From the NCBI RefSeq assembly GCF_014649995.1, contig NZ_BMUC01000012.1, forward strand, positions 4,360-68,359: a stretch of DNA of 64,000 nucleotides, in the 5' to 3' direction. The translations under genes and the position numbers were made by a program. This document shows positions 8,289 through 19,206 of the stretch, in pieces (position 1 is the stretch's first letter; each line of letters opens with the position of its first letter). The stretch is from Streptomyces griseoflavus (GTDB lineage Bacteria > Actinomycetota > Actinomycetes > Streptomycetales > Streptomycetaceae). The notes beneath the pieces are model-generated. The model was not told the DNA's origin and made no database searches. It worked only from the letters and a program-made list of their open reading frames with translations.

Positions 8289-9190
8289 CGCAGAACCGAG
8301 CTCGTACTGTTTTCCTGCTGGCGCACACCGGACGGCCCGCGGCCATCCGCAGCGCCGAGCTCGTGGTCAGGGGTCTGCTGCGCTCCGGTCTCGGGGTGCG
8401 GGTCCTGGAGGACGAGGCCCGCGACCTGCCCCTGCCGGAGGACGTGGAGACCGTCAAGGAGGGCACCCCCGAGTGCCTGGACGACTGCGAGCTGCTGATC
8501 GTGCTGGGCGGCGACGGCACGCTGCTGCGCGGCGCCGAGTTCGCCCGCGCCTCCGGGGTGCCCATGCTGGGCGTCAACCTCGGGCGGGTCGGGTTCCTCG
8601 CCGAGGCCGAGCGCGACGACCTCGACAAGGTCGTCGACCGGGTGGTGAACCGGGCGTACGAGGTCGAGGAGCGGATGACCGTCGACGTCGTCGTGCACCG
8701 CAACGGCGACATCGTGCACACCGACTGGGCGCTGAACGAGGCGGCCGTGCAGAAGGTGTCCGCCGAGCGGATGCTGGAGGTCGTGCTGGAGATCGACGGG
8801 CGGCCGGTCACCGGGTTCGGCTGCGACGGGATCGTCTGCGCCACCCCGACCGGATCCACCGCGTACGCGTTCTCCGCGGGCGGGCCCGTGGTGTGGCCGG
8901 AGGTCGAGGCGCTGCTGATGGTGCCGATCAGCGCGCACGCGCTGTTCGCGAAGCCGCTGGTGACGTCCCCGGACTCGGTGCTGGCGGTGGAGATGCTGCC
9001 GCACGTCCCTCCGGGGGTGCTCTGGTGCGACGGGCGGCGGACCGTCGAGCTGCCGGTCGGCGCGCGGGTGGAGGTCCGCAGGGGGGCCGTGCCGGTGCGG
9101 CTCGCCCGGTTGCACCATGCCTCGTTCACCGACCGGCTGGTCGCGAAATTCGCGTTGCCCGTGTCCGGGTGGCGCGGGGCGCCGCACTAG
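8285..9190 (+). CDS. nadK: NAD kinase
   Basis: This 301-residue enzyme phosphorylates NAD to NADP. The diagnostic GGDGTLLRG motif lies near residue 76 and the second conserved region (CATPTGSTAYAFSAGGP) near residue 200. Length and order are typical of actinobacterial PpnK/NadK. It starts with TTG overlapping the tlyA stop (TTGA), so expression should depend on translation of tlyA. The tlyA-nadK-recN order is conserved in actinobacteria. Confidence 0.95.
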   Translation: MTQNRARTVFLLAHTGRPAAIRSAELVVRGLLRSGLGVRVLEDEARDLPLPEDVETVKEGTPECLDDCELLIVLGGDGTLLRGAEFARASGVPMLGVNLGRVGFLAEAERDDLDKVVDRVVNRAYEVEERMTVDVVVHRNGDIVHTDWALNEAAVQKVSAERMLEVVLEIDGRPVTGFGCDGIVCATPTGSTAYAFSAGGPVVWPEVEALLMVPISAHALFAKPLVTSPDSVLAVEMLPHVPPGVLWCDGRRTVELPVGARVEVRRGAVPVRLARLHHASFTDRLVAKFALPVSGWRGAPH

Positions 9191-9344
9191 CCGGCCCGGT
9201 GGGGTGGGCCCGGGGAGTCGGCCGGCGCGGGTCGCCCGTGGCCGTCCGCGCGGTTCCCCGCGCCCCCGGCGGGCTTCCACCTGCCCGGGTGGCAAAGGGC
9301 GGGGCGGTCGCACTCCCCGCCTCGGACCTCGTAAGGTCGGGGGC

Positions 9345-11075
9345 GTGCTTGAGGAGATGCGGATACGGTCGCTCGGGGTCATCGACGACGCTGTTGTCGA
9401 GCTGTCGCCCGGCTTCACCGCCGTCACCGGTGAGACGGGCGCGGGCAAGACCATGGTGGTCACCAGCCTGGGCCTGCTCCTGGGCGGACGCGCGGATGCG
9501 GCGTTGGTGCGGATCGGGGCGAAGAACGCGGTCGTCGAGGGACGGATCGCCGTGCCCGAGGGCGGCGCGGCCGTCGTACGCGCCGAGGAGGCCGGGGCCG
9601 AGCTGGACGACGGGACCCTGCTGGTCAGCCGCACCGTCTCCGCCGAGGGGCGCTCACGGGCGCACCTGGGCGGGCGGAGCGTGCCGGTGGGGCTGCTCGC
9701 CGAGCTCGCCGACGAGCTGGTTGCCGTGCACGGGCAGACCGACCAGCAGGGGCTGCTGAAGCTGTCCCGGCAGCGGCAGGCGCTCGACCGGTACGCCGGG
9801 TACGCGGTCGCCGTGCCGCTCGGCAAGTACGGCGAGGCGTACAAGCGGCTGCGGGCGGTCAGCGCGGAGCTGGAGCAGATCACCACGCGCGCCCGTGAGC
9901 GGGCCCAGGAGGCCGACCTGCTGCGCTTCGGGCTGGAGGAGATCGCCGCCGTGGAGCCCCGGGCGGGCGAGGACGTGGAGCTGGCGGAGGAGGCGGAGAG
10001 GCTCGGGCACGCCGAGGCGCTGGCGTCCGCCGCCGCTCTCGCCCACTCGGCGCTGGCCGGCGATCCCGAGGATCCCGAGAGCGTGGACGCCGGGACGCTC
10101 GTCGCGGGCGCCCAGCGGGCCCTGGACGCCGTGCGGGCGCACGATCCGGTGCTGGCCGCGCTGACCGACCGGATCGGGGAGATCGGCATCCTGCTGCGTG
10201 ACGTCGCCGGGGAGCTGGCGGGGTACGCCGACGACCTGGACGCCGATCCGCTGCGGCTGGCGGCGGTCGAGGAGCGGCGGGCCGCGCTCACCGGGCTGGT
10301 CCGCAAGTACGGCGAGGACGTCTCCGCCGTGCTGGCGTGGGCCGAGCGGAGTGCCGCCCGGCTGACCGAACTGGACGGCGACGACGAGCGGATCGGGGAA
10401 CTCACCGCCGAACGCGACGCGCTCCGCGGCGAACTGGGCGTGCTCGCCCAGGAGCTGACCGACGCGCGGACGGAGGCGGCGGAGCGGTTCGCGGCGGCGG
10501 TGACCGCGGAGCTGGCCTCCCTGGCGATGCCGCACGCGCGGGTGTCCTTCGACATCCGCCAGACCGAGGACCCGGAGGGCGTCGAGGTCGGCGGGCGCAC
10601 GGTCGCCTACGGGCCGGCGGGCGCGGACGAGGTCGAGCTGCTGCTGGCCCCGCACCCCGGTGCCCCGCCCCGGCCCATCGCCAAAGGGGCGTCGGGCGGT
10701 GAACTGTCGCGTGTGATGCTGGCCGTCGAGGTCGTGTTCGCCGGGACCGACCCGGTGCCGACGTACCTCTTCGACGAGGTCGACGCCGGGGTGGGCGGCA
10801 AGGCGGCGGTGGAGATCGGACGGCGGCTCGCACGGCTGGCGAAGACGGCGCAGGTCGTGGTCGTCACGCACCTGCCGCAGGTGGCGGCGTTCGCCGACCG
10901 GCAGCTGCTGGTGGAGAAGACCCACGACGGATCGGTGACCCGGTCCGGCGTGAAGGTCCTCGAAGGCGAGGACCGCGTGCGGGAGTTGTCCCGCATGCTG
11001 GCCGGCCAGGAGAACTCGGAGACGGCCCGCGCGCACGCGGAGGAACTGCTGGCGACGGCGCGCGCCGACGCCTGA
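9345..11075 (+). CDS. recN: DNA repair ATPase RecN
   Basis: This 576-residue SMC-like protein acts in double-strand-break repair. Walker A is GETGAGKTM near residue 30 and Q-loop HGQTDQQ follows. A long central helical region includes EEAERLGHAEALASAAALAH. The C-terminal ABC signature SGGELSRVMLA and Walker B YLFDEVDAGVGG complete the ATPase, ahead of the H-loop VVVTHLPQVA. Start GTG 9345 (VLEEMRIRSLG) gives the standard N-terminus. A long in-frame extension upstream crosses nadK and is spurious. A 154-bp gap separates it from nadK, so it may have its own promoter. Confidence 0.95.
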   Translation: MLEEMRIRSLGVIDDAVVELSPGFTAVTGETGAGKTMVVTSLGLLLGGRADAALVRIGAKNAVVEGRIAVPEGGAAVVRAEEAGAELDDGTLLVSRTVSAEGRSRAHLGGRSVPVGLLAELADELVAVHGQTDQQGLLKLSRQRQALDRYAGYAVAVPLGKYGEAYKRLRAVSAELEQITTRARERAQEADLLRFGLEEIAAVEPRAGEDVELAEEAERLGHAEALASAAALAHSALAGDPEDPESVDAGTLVAGAQRALDAVRAHDPVLAALTDRIGEIGILLRDVAGELAGYADDLDADPLRLAAVEERRAALTGLVRKYGEDVSAVLAWAERSAARLTELDGDDERIGELTAERDALRGELGVLAQELTDARTEAAERFAAAVTAELASLAMPHARVSFDIRQTEDPEGVEVGGRTVAYGPAGADEVELLLAPHPGAPPRPIAKGASGGELSRVMLAVEVVFAGTDPVPTYLFDEVDAGVGGKAAVEIGRRLARLAKTAQVVVVTHLPQVAAFADRQLLVEKTHDGSVTRSGVKVLEGEDRVRELSRMLAGQENSETARAHAEELLATARADA

Positions 11076-11452
11076 GCGGGACCGTGCCCCGCACGGGGGC
11101 CCGCGCGCGGTTGGCCTCGTTCGGCGGTGCCGGGTCTCCCTGACCGCGGCGGACGCCGCCCGGCGTCCGCCCTCGCCGTGGCGGCGCACGCCGTCGGTCC
11201 CCGCGGACGTACGGCCGGCCGAACCGCCGCGACGGGTTCCCGTCAGAAACCGGAATCGGATACTCCGTCACTCGTTCGGGTGATTCGGGGGTGTGGGTGG
11301 ATTCAGGTCCCCGCTTCGGCGGTTCCCGTAACCCGCGCGCACCCTGGCATGCTGGACGGAGTACGCGTAGGAAACCGCGCGGTACACCCCCTCCGCACGA
11401 TCCTTCTGTACGTTCTTCGTGACCGCCCGACCCGAACCAGGAGCCCGGCCAC
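11076..11452. other. intergenic region recN - glycosyltransferase (377 bp)
   Basis: The region holds the recN terminator hairpin at 11149-11170 and, further on, an imperfect inverted repeat around 11268-11285 (TCACTCG with CGGGTGA). It presumably also carries the promoter of the glycosyltransferase gene. I see no open frame with Streptomyces-type codon use and no RNA gene here. Confidence 0.5.
11149..11170 (+). terminator. hairpin downstream of recN
   Basis: GCGGACGCC (11149-11157) pairs perfectly with GGCGTCCGC (11162-11170) around a GCCC loop, 74 nt after the recN stop. There is no T-run. It is a plausible transcript end. Confidence 0.65.
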
Positions 11453-12574
11453 GTGACCCCCGTGAGCAGCCAGTCGTCCCTGCGCACCGTGCAGGTGCTG
11501 GGCGGCGGCAACGCCGCAGGCGGCGCCCATGTGCGCTCGCTGGCCGCGGGGCTCGTCGCGAGGGGCGTGCGGGTCACGGTGTGCGCCCCCGTGGAGGCGG
11601 AACACACCTACGACTTCACCGGAGCGGGCGCCGAGCACGTCCACGTGCCGCGCAGCAGCGACCCGGGATCGGTGGCCGCGCTGCGGGCCGCCTGCTCGGG
11701 CGCCGACCTGGTCCACGCACACGGGCTGCACGCCTCGTTCCGCACCGCGCTCGCGCTCGGCGGGCGGCGCACCCCGCTGGTCGTCACCTGGCACGACCGG
11801 GCGCACGCCGACGGGCCCCGCGCGCACTTCCTGCGCGTGCTGGAGCGGAGGGTGGTCAGGGCGGCCACCGTGGTGCTCGGGACGACGTCCGTGCTCGTCG
11901 ACCGGGCGCGCCGCGCGGGAGCGCGGGACGCGCGGCTGGCCGCCGTCTCCCTGCCCGGCCCCCGCCCGTCCACCCCGCCGGACGACCCGGACCGGCTGCG
12001 GCCCAAGATCCGGGCCGAACTCGGCGCCATGGGACGCCCGTTGCTCATCGCCGTCGGCGCGCTCGAACGGCACCGGGGCCACGACGTCCTGCTGGACGCC
12101 ACCCACGCGTGGCGCAGGCGTGACCCGGTGCCCCTGGTGGTGCTCGCGGGGGAGGGGCCCTTGCGAGCCGAACTCCAGCGCAGGATCGAGGAGGAGGAAC
12201 TGCCGGTGCGGCTGCTCGGCCGGCGCGAGGACGTCGGTGACCTGCTCGCCGCCGCCGACGTCGCGCTGCTGCCCAGCCGTTGGGAGGCGCGCTCCCCGCT
12301 CGCCCAGGAAGCCCTCCACGCACGGGTGCCGCTCGTCGCGACCCGGGTCGGCGGCATCCCCGAACTCGTCGGCGACGCCGCCGAACTCGTCCCGTACGGC
12401 AACGCGCGGGCGCTCGCCGACGCCGTCACGGGGCTGCTGGACGACCCCGGACGCCGGGAACTGCTCAGGGAGCGCGGCGCGCGGCAGGCGGCCACCTGGC
12501 CGACCGACGACGAGACGGTGGCCCAGGTGCTCAGTGTCTACGACGAGTTGACGCGGCCCCGGCCGCTGATCTGA
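11453..12574 (+). CDS. GT4-family glycosyltransferase
   Basis: This 373-residue retaining glycosyltransferase has the GT-B fold. The N-terminal acceptor domain begins VQVLGGGNAAGGAHVRSLA, with HAHGLHASF near residue 85. The C-terminal nucleotide-sugar domain contains LIAVGALERHRGHDVLLDA, LLPSRWEARSPLAQEAL and the family pattern ATRVGGIPELV. Donor and acceptor cannot be read. Likely products are a cell-envelope or secreted glycan or glycolipid. The GTG start follows AGGAG by 10 nt. It is convergent with the PucR regulator, with only 15 bp between the stops. Confidence 0.85.
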   Translation: MTPVSSQSSLRTVQVLGGGNAAGGAHVRSLAAGLVARGVRVTVCAPVEAEHTYDFTGAGAEHVHVPRSSDPGSVAALRAACSGADLVHAHGLHASFRTALALGGRRTPLVVTWHDRAHADGPRAHFLRVLERRVVRAATVVLGTTSVLVDRARRAGARDARLAAVSLPGPRPSTPPDDPDRLRPKIRAELGAMGRPLLIAVGALERHRGHDVLLDATHAWRRRDPVPLVVLAGEGPLRAELQRRIEEEELPVRLLGRREDVGDLLAAADVALLPSRWEARSPLAQEALHARVPLVATRVGGIPELVGDAAELVPYGNARALADAVTGLLDDPGRRELLRERGARQAATWPTDDETVAQVLSVYDELTRPRPLI

Positions 12575-12589
12575 CGCCGGGACCCGCGT

Positions 12590-14218
12590 TCACGGCACGT
12601 GGCGGCGGGCGCGCAGGGCGAGGCTCAATGCCAGCACCGTCTGCGGGTCGTCGAGGTCGGTGCCCAGCAACTCACCGATGCGGGCGAGCCGGTTGTAGAG
12701 GGTCTGCCGGTTCAGATGCAGTTCGCGGGCCGTCTCCGCCTTGCGGCCGGCGTGGGCCAGATACGTCTCCAGGGTGGGCAGCAGCGGCGGCCTGGAGCGG
12801 CTGTCGTGATCCAGGACCGGACCGATCGCACGCTCCACGAACGCCGCCAGGTCCGGATGGTCCCGCAGCCGCCACAGCAGCAGGTCGATGTCCAGCCGGC
12901 GGGCGTCGTACCAGGGGCGGTCGGGCAGGCCCTGGGCCGCGGTCGCCGTCTCCGCCGCGTGCCGCAGCCCTGTGGAGGCCGCCGCCCAGCCGCCGGCCGG
13001 TCCGACCACCACGACGGGCGGCCCGCCCCCGGGCCGCAGCATCCCCGCCCGCTCCACCCCGGCCCGCAGCGCGGCCGCCACCCGGTCGGCGACCGCCGGC
13101 CGGTCCGCCTCCGCGCGCAGCCCGAGCAGCAGCGGCACCCGCCCCTCCACCGGCCGCACACCCAGCAGCACCGGCACCCCGAGGGCGGCCAGTTCCTCGG
13201 CCACCGCCCGGGCGAGCACCGCCCAGCCGCCGCCCTGCGGGGACAGCGCGTCGCCGAGCCGCATCACCACCGGCAGCAGCGGCCCGGCACCGGGTTTGAA
13301 GCCCAGCACACGGGCCTGGGCGGGCGCGTCCCCGGCGGTGACCCGGCCCTCCGCGAGATCGGTGAGGAAGTCGCCCCGGCCGCGTGCCGCCAGCTCCTCC
13401 TCCTGGCGGGCCTGCATCAGCACCACGGCGAGGAGGTCCGCCGCCCGCTCGGCCGCCATCCGGTGCACCGGCTCCGGTGCGCTGCGCACCGGAAGCAGCA
13501 CCAGCCGCGCCCGAACACCGCCGCTGCCGGGGCCGCCGCCGGGCACGTCCACCAGGGCCGAACCGGCCGGCGGGTCGTCCCGGTGCCGGTCGCGCAGCCC
13601 CTCCCACACCTGGAGCGGGTCGGCGCCCTCGGGGCCCTCGCCCGCCGCGTACAGCAACTGCCCGTCGGTCGTCTCCAGGAACACCGGGTTGCCGCTGAAC
13701 CCGGCGAGGACCTCCAGGACCTGGGGCGCCCCGCCACCGCCGAGCAGCGCCTCGGTGCAGCGGCGGTGCACCTCCTCCGCGCGTTGCAGCAGCGCGTAGT
13801 GCCCGTTGACGATCTCGGTGTGGATCTCCTCGGTGACCGTCACGAACGGCACCTCGCGGTGCAGCTGGACCAGCGGCAGCCCTGCCGTCCTGGCCCCGTC
13901 GACGAGGGCCGCGGGCAGCCGGCTGAAACGCGGTCCCAGCTCCACCACCAGCGCCGCGATGCCCCGCTCGGCCAGCGTGCGCACGAACGCGCGCTGGTCG
14001 GCCGGGCGGGTGCCGAGCCCGTACCCGGTGGTCAGCAGCAGCTCACCGCCCTTGAGCAGCGAGGCGATGTTGGGCACCTCGCCGGCGTGCACCCAGCGCA
14101 CCGTGCGCTCCAGCCGGTCGGCGCCGGCGAGGATCTCCGGGAGGCCGCTGCGCAGGCCGGGAAGGTCCAGGGCGCGCCGCACGGTGATGCCCGTGGGAGG
14201 GGGTGCGCTGGTGTTCAT
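12590..14218 (-). CDS. PucR-family transcriptional regulator
   Basis: This 542-residue regulator has an N-terminal PucR sensing domain (RALDLPGLRSGLPEILAG through LGPRFSRLPAALVDGARTAG, residues ~14-130). A long GGDEF-related middle follows, then the C-terminal PucR helix-turn-helix (AGRKAETARELHLNRQTLYN, ~480-510). In Streptomyces such proteins control purine, amine or amino-acid catabolism. No obvious target operon is adjacent, so the ligand is unknown. It is transcribed away from the GH15 gene but on the same strand, with a 107-bp gap. Confidence 0.88.
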   Translation of the reverse strand: MNTSAPPPTGITVRRALDLPGLRSGLPEILAGADRLERTVRWVHAGEVPNIASLLKGGELLLTTGYGLGTRPADQRAFVRTLAERGIAALVVELGPRFSRLPAALVDGARTAGLPLVQLHREVPFVTVTEEIHTEIVNGHYALLQRAEEVHRRCTEALLGGGGAPQVLEVLAGFSGNPVFLETTDGQLLYAAGEGPEGADPLQVWEGLRDRHRDDPPAGSALVDVPGGGPGSGGVRARLVLLPVRSAPEPVHRMAAERAADLLAVVLMQARQEEELAARGRGDFLTDLAEGRVTAGDAPAQARVLGFKPGAGPLLPVVMRLGDALSPQGGGWAVLARAVAEELAALGVPVLLGVRPVEGRVPLLLGLRAEADRPAVADRVAAALRAGVERAGMLRPGGGPPVVVVGPAGGWAAASTGLRHAAETATAAQGLPDRPWYDARRLDIDLLLWRLRDHPDLAAFVERAIGPVLDHDSRSRPPLLPTLETYLAHAGRKAETARELHLNRQTLYNRLARIGELLGTDLDDPQTVLALSLALRARRHVP

Positions 14219-14325
14219 GCAGCGGACGGTACCCGGCGTCCGGGCGGCGCGTCACAGCGCTGCCGTCCGCCGGGTGCCCGGGACGTGGCTGCCCGCAGCC
14301 GGGCGGCCGCGGGCAGGCCGGGCTC

Positions 14326-16152
14326 TCAGCCTCCGTACGCTCCGCTCGCCGTCAGCCGCAGGGCCGTGTCGATGAGCGGGACGTGGCTGAAGGCCTGCGG
14401 GAAGTTGCCCACCTGGCGCTGCAGGTGCGGGTCCCATTCCTCCGCCAGCAGGCCGAGGTCGTTGCGCAGCGAGAGCAGCTTCTCGAAGAGCCGGCGTGCC
14501 TCGTCCACGCGGCCGATCATCGCCAGGTCGTCGGCCATCCAGAACGAGCAGGCGAGGAACGCGCCCTCGTCCCCCGGCAGGCCGTCGACGCCCTCGTCCT
14601 TGCCCTCGGTCGGGTAGCGCAGGATGAAGCCGTCGGAGGTGGACAGCTCGCGCTGGATCGCCTCGATGGTGCCGATCACCCGCTTGTCGTCCGGCGGCAG
14701 GAAGCCCATCTGCGGAATCAGCAGCAGGGAGGCGTCGAGCTCCTTGGAGCCGTAGGACTGGGTGAAGGTGTTGCGTTCCTTGTCGTAGCCCTTCTCGCAC
14801 ACGTCCCGGTGGATGTCGTCGCGCAGCTGCTTCCACCGCTCCAGCGGGCCGTCGGCGTCGCCGGACTCGATGAGCTTGATGGTGCGGTCGACGGCGACCC
14901 AGGCCATCACCTTGGAGTGCACGAAGTGGCGGCGCGGGCCGCGCACCTCCCAGATGCCCTCGTCCGGCTCCGTCCAGTGCTTCTCCAGGTACTGGATCAG
15001 CTTCAGCTGGAGCAGCGAGGCGTAGTCGTTGCGGGCCAGGCCCGTCATGTGGGCCAGGTGCAGGGCCTCGGTGACCTCGCCGTACACGTCCAGCTGGAGC
15101 TGGTGCGCCGCGCCGTTGCCCACCCGGACGGGGGCGGAGTTCTCGTAGCCGGGCAGCCAGTCCAGCTCCGCCTCGCCGAGCTCGCGTTCACCGGCGATCC
15201 CGTACATGATCTGCAGGTTCTCCGGGTCGCCGGCCACCGCGCGCAGCAGCCACTCGCGCCAGGCGCGGGCCTCCTCGCGGTAGCCGGTGCGCAGCAGCGA
15301 GGACAGGGTGATGGCCGCGTCGCGCAGCCAGGTGTAGCGGTAGTCCCAGTTGCGGACGCCCCCGATGTCCTCCGGCAGGGAGGTGGTGGGCGCGGCGACG
15401 ATGCCGCCGGTGGGGGCGTACGTCAGGGCCTTCAGCGTGATGAGGGAGCGGATGACGGCCTCGCGGTAGGGGCCGTGGTACGTACAGTGCTCGACCCACT
15501 CGCGCCAGAAGTCCTCCGTCGCCGTCAGCGACTGCTCGGGCTCCGGCAGCGCCGGCGGCTCCTTGTGCGACGGCTCCCAGGAGAGGGTGAACGCGATCCG
15601 CTCGCCCGGTGCGACGGTGAAGTCGGAGTACGTGGTCAGGTTCTCGCCGTAGGTCTCGGTGGGTGTGTCGAACCACACGGAGTCCGGTCCGGCGACGGCG
15701 ACCGTGCGCCCCTCGTGGCGGTGCACCCACGGCACGATCCTGCCGTAGGAGAAGCGCATCCGCAGCGCCGAGCGCATGGGCACGCGGCCCGAGACACCCT
15801 CCACGATGCGGATCAGCTGCGGGGCGCCCTCGCGCGGGGGCATGAAGTCCGTCACCCGGACCGTGCCGCGCGGCGTCTCCCACTCCGATTCCAGGATCAG
15901 CGAGTCGCCGCGGTATCCGCGCCGGGTCGCGCTCGGCGGTTCGGCGTCGTCGGCGTGGGCGGGGCCCAGCCGCCAGAAGCCGTGATCCTCGGTGCCCAGC
16001 AGGCCGGCGAAGATGGCGTGCGAGTCGAAGCGGGGCAGGCACAGCCAGTCCACCGTGCCGTCCCGGCAGACCAGCGCCGCCGTCTGCATGTCTCCGATGA
16101 GTGCGTAGTCCTCGATGCGCCCGGCCACGTGCATCTCCAGTCGAACGGCCAC
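14326..16152 (-). CDS. GH15-family glycosidase (trehalase/glucoamylase-like)
   Basis: This 608-residue cytoplasmic enzyme has the N-terminal domain common to actinobacterial GH15 trehalases and glucoamylases (DYALIGDMQTAALVCRDG, LCLPRFDS). The catalytic (alpha/alpha)6 barrel starts around residue 280 with VRNWDYRYTWLRDAA. There is no signal peptide. Mycobacterial members of this subgroup hydrolyse trehalose, so trehalose breakdown is a reasonable but unproven role. A shorter start at MHVAGRIEDYALIGD is possible. It is divergent from pyrG across a 436-bp region. Confidence 0.85.
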   Translation of the reverse strand: MAVRLEMHVAGRIEDYALIGDMQTAALVCRDGTVDWLCLPRFDSHAIFAGLLGTEDHGFWRLGPAHADDAEPPSATRRGYRGDSLILESEWETPRGTVRVTDFMPPREGAPQLIRIVEGVSGRVPMRSALRMRFSYGRIVPWVHRHEGRTVAVAGPDSVWFDTPTETYGENLTTYSDFTVAPGERIAFTLSWEPSHKEPPALPEPEQSLTATEDFWREWVEHCTYHGPYREAVIRSLITLKALTYAPTGGIVAAPTTSLPEDIGGVRNWDYRYTWLRDAAITLSSLLRTGYREEARAWREWLLRAVAGDPENLQIMYGIAGERELGEAELDWLPGYENSAPVRVGNGAAHQLQLDVYGEVTEALHLAHMTGLARNDYASLLQLKLIQYLEKHWTEPDEGIWEVRGPRRHFVHSKVMAWVAVDRTIKLIESGDADGPLERWKQLRDDIHRDVCEKGYDKERNTFTQSYGSKELDASLLLIPQMGFLPPDDKRVIGTIEAIQRELSTSDGFILRYPTEGKDEGVDGLPGDEGAFLACSFWMADDLAMIGRVDEARRLFEKLLSLRNDLGLLAEEWDPHLQRQVGNFPQAFSHVPLIDTALRLTASGAYGG

Positions 16153-16588
16153 GTCACCCCGCGAGGGGGTTGTCGCTAGTGCGGTCAGGGGTTTCTTGCG
16201 ATCGTCGTCGAGCTACCAGCACAGCAGTCGCTCGGCCGATGTGGCAAAGCGCCCATTGTTGCTCAACGAACTGACGAGCTCACGTTGTTCCGGAACTTAC
16301 GGGCGGGGGTGGTGCCGTTCGGCCGGCCGGGCTCGGCAGCGAGTGTCCGAGCAGGATACGACGCACGTAGATGATCTGTGTGCCGCTCGGGGCAACGCGG
16401 CTCCGCCGAACGAGTGACCACGGGGTGAAGGACCGGTGTGCGGTGCATACCCTGTGCCGGCGCGTGCGCGGAGCGTGCCCGTGAGCCGGTACCGCGCGGC
16501 GCTGTTACGCTGGTAGCCCGTGGACCGGTGGGCGAGAAACCCCGGAACCGCACCCTCAGACCGCGACCACGGGAGCCCCCTCTTGGCC
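16153..16588. promoter_or_regulatory. divergent intergenic region GH15 - pyrG (436 bp)
   Basis: This region separates the divergent GH15 and pyrG genes and must carry both promoters. A candidate -10 box TACGCT at 16506-16511 lies about 75 bp before pyrG, within the string TGTTACGCTGGTAG. The -35 region (TGAGCC at 16482-16487) is weak. A similar -10 context appears upstream of aroH. No small gene or RNA gene is evident. Confidence 0.45.
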
Positions 16589-18238
<1,650 letters not shown>

Positions 18239-18258
18239 CACACCCGGTTGTACGGTTG

Positions 18259-18304
18259 CCGGGGTGCGGACCCTCAGGAAGGGGCGCACCCCGGCCGCTT
18301 TTTT
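18259..18304 (+). terminator. Rho-independent terminator after pyrG
   Basis: CCGGGGTGCG (18259-18268) pairs perfectly with CGCACCCCGG (18285-18294), and the T-run TTTTTT follows at 18299-18304. This is the most classical intrinsic terminator in the window. It ends 45 bp before the Nudix start. Confidence 0.92.
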
Positions 18305-18349
18305 CACCCGGGCACCGCGCACGAGAGCCGCACGTCGGGAAGGACAGGC

Positions 18350-18976
18350 ATGACGATCAAGGACACCCCGGAAGAGTGGGAGATCCGCGGGACCGAGACC
18401 CCGTTCACGGGCAACAAGACCTCCGTCCGCACGGACGAGGTGGTCATGCCCGGGGGCGCCGTGGTCCGCCGCGACTACCAGGTCCACCCCGGGTCCGTGG
18501 CCGTCCTCGCCCTCGACGACGCCGACCGGGTCCTGGTGCTGCGCCAGTACCGGCACCCGGTGCGCCAGAAGCTGTGGGAGATCCCGGCCGGCCTGCTGGA
18601 CGTGGTCGGTGAGAACCCGCTGCACGCGGCCCAGCGGGAGCTGTACGAGGAGGCGCACGTCAAGGCGGAGGAGTGGCGGGTGCTGACCGACGTCTACACC
18701 ACGCCCGGCGGCTGCGACGAGGCCGTACGGATCTTCCTGGCGCGCGGGCTGTCCGAGGCCGAGGGCGACCGTTTCGCGGTCGAGGACGAGGAGGCCGACA
18801 TGGAACTCGCCCGGGTTCCCCTCGACGAGCTGGTGCGCGGGGTGCTGGCCGGGGAACTGCACAACAACTGCCTGGTGGTCGGCGTCCTCTCGGTCGTCGC
18901 CGCGCGGGCCGGTGACGGACTGGAGTCGCTGCGTCCGGCGCAGGCGCCGTGGCCGGCGCGGCCGTTCGAGGTGTGA
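18350..18976 (+). CDS. Nudix hydrolase (ADP-ribose pyrophosphatase-like)
   Basis: This 208-residue protein resembles ADP-ribose pyrophosphatases (NudF group). It has an N-terminal strand domain (VVRRDYQVHPGSVAVLAL), then VLVLRQYRHPVRQKLWEIPAG and the Nudix helix. The box reads G-LLDVV-GE...RELYEEAHV, with His in place of the usual Gly near its end. The metal-binding REL-EE core is intact. It should cleave ADP-ribose or a related nucleoside diphosphate sugar. The ATG follows GGGAAGGA with good spacing. It is downstream of pyrG but separated by a strong terminator. Confidence 0.87.
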   Translation: MTIKDTPEEWEIRGTETPFTGNKTSVRTDEVVMPGGAVVRRDYQVHPGSVAVLALDDADRVLVLRQYRHPVRQKLWEIPAGLLDVVGENPLHAAQRELYEEAHVKAEEWRVLTDVYTTPGGCDEAVRIFLARGLSEAEGDRFAVEDEEADMELARVPLDELVRGVLAGELHNNCLVVGVLSVVAARAGDGLESLRPAQAPWPARPFEV

Positions 18977-19206
18977 GCCGGCGGGTGTGACACGCCGCGC
19001 GGCCGGTCGCCCGCCGCGTCGGCCGCCCGGCTCCCCGCCGCCGCCCCGAACCGTCGGTCCTACGATCTGTTGATCCGATCGGGGGAGTCTTGCTCCCGGT
19101 ACCGCGCTCCTCACGGAACGTCGCAGAGCGTGAACTAGGCTCTGCGAAACGCCCGATCCGGAAGACCCGGCGGGCCTGCGCGTGCGGTGGGACGGGAGTG
19201 TGGCCC

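Noticed and set aside
7682-10600. 972-residue antisense frame over tlyA, nadK and recN
   Set aside because: Three conserved genes lie on the other strand. The frame is Ser/Arg/Pro-rich shadow sequence.
11268-11285. TCACTCG/CGGGTGA as a BldD site
   Set aside because: It resembles but does not match the BldD spacing and consensus, so it is left as an unassigned inverted repeat.
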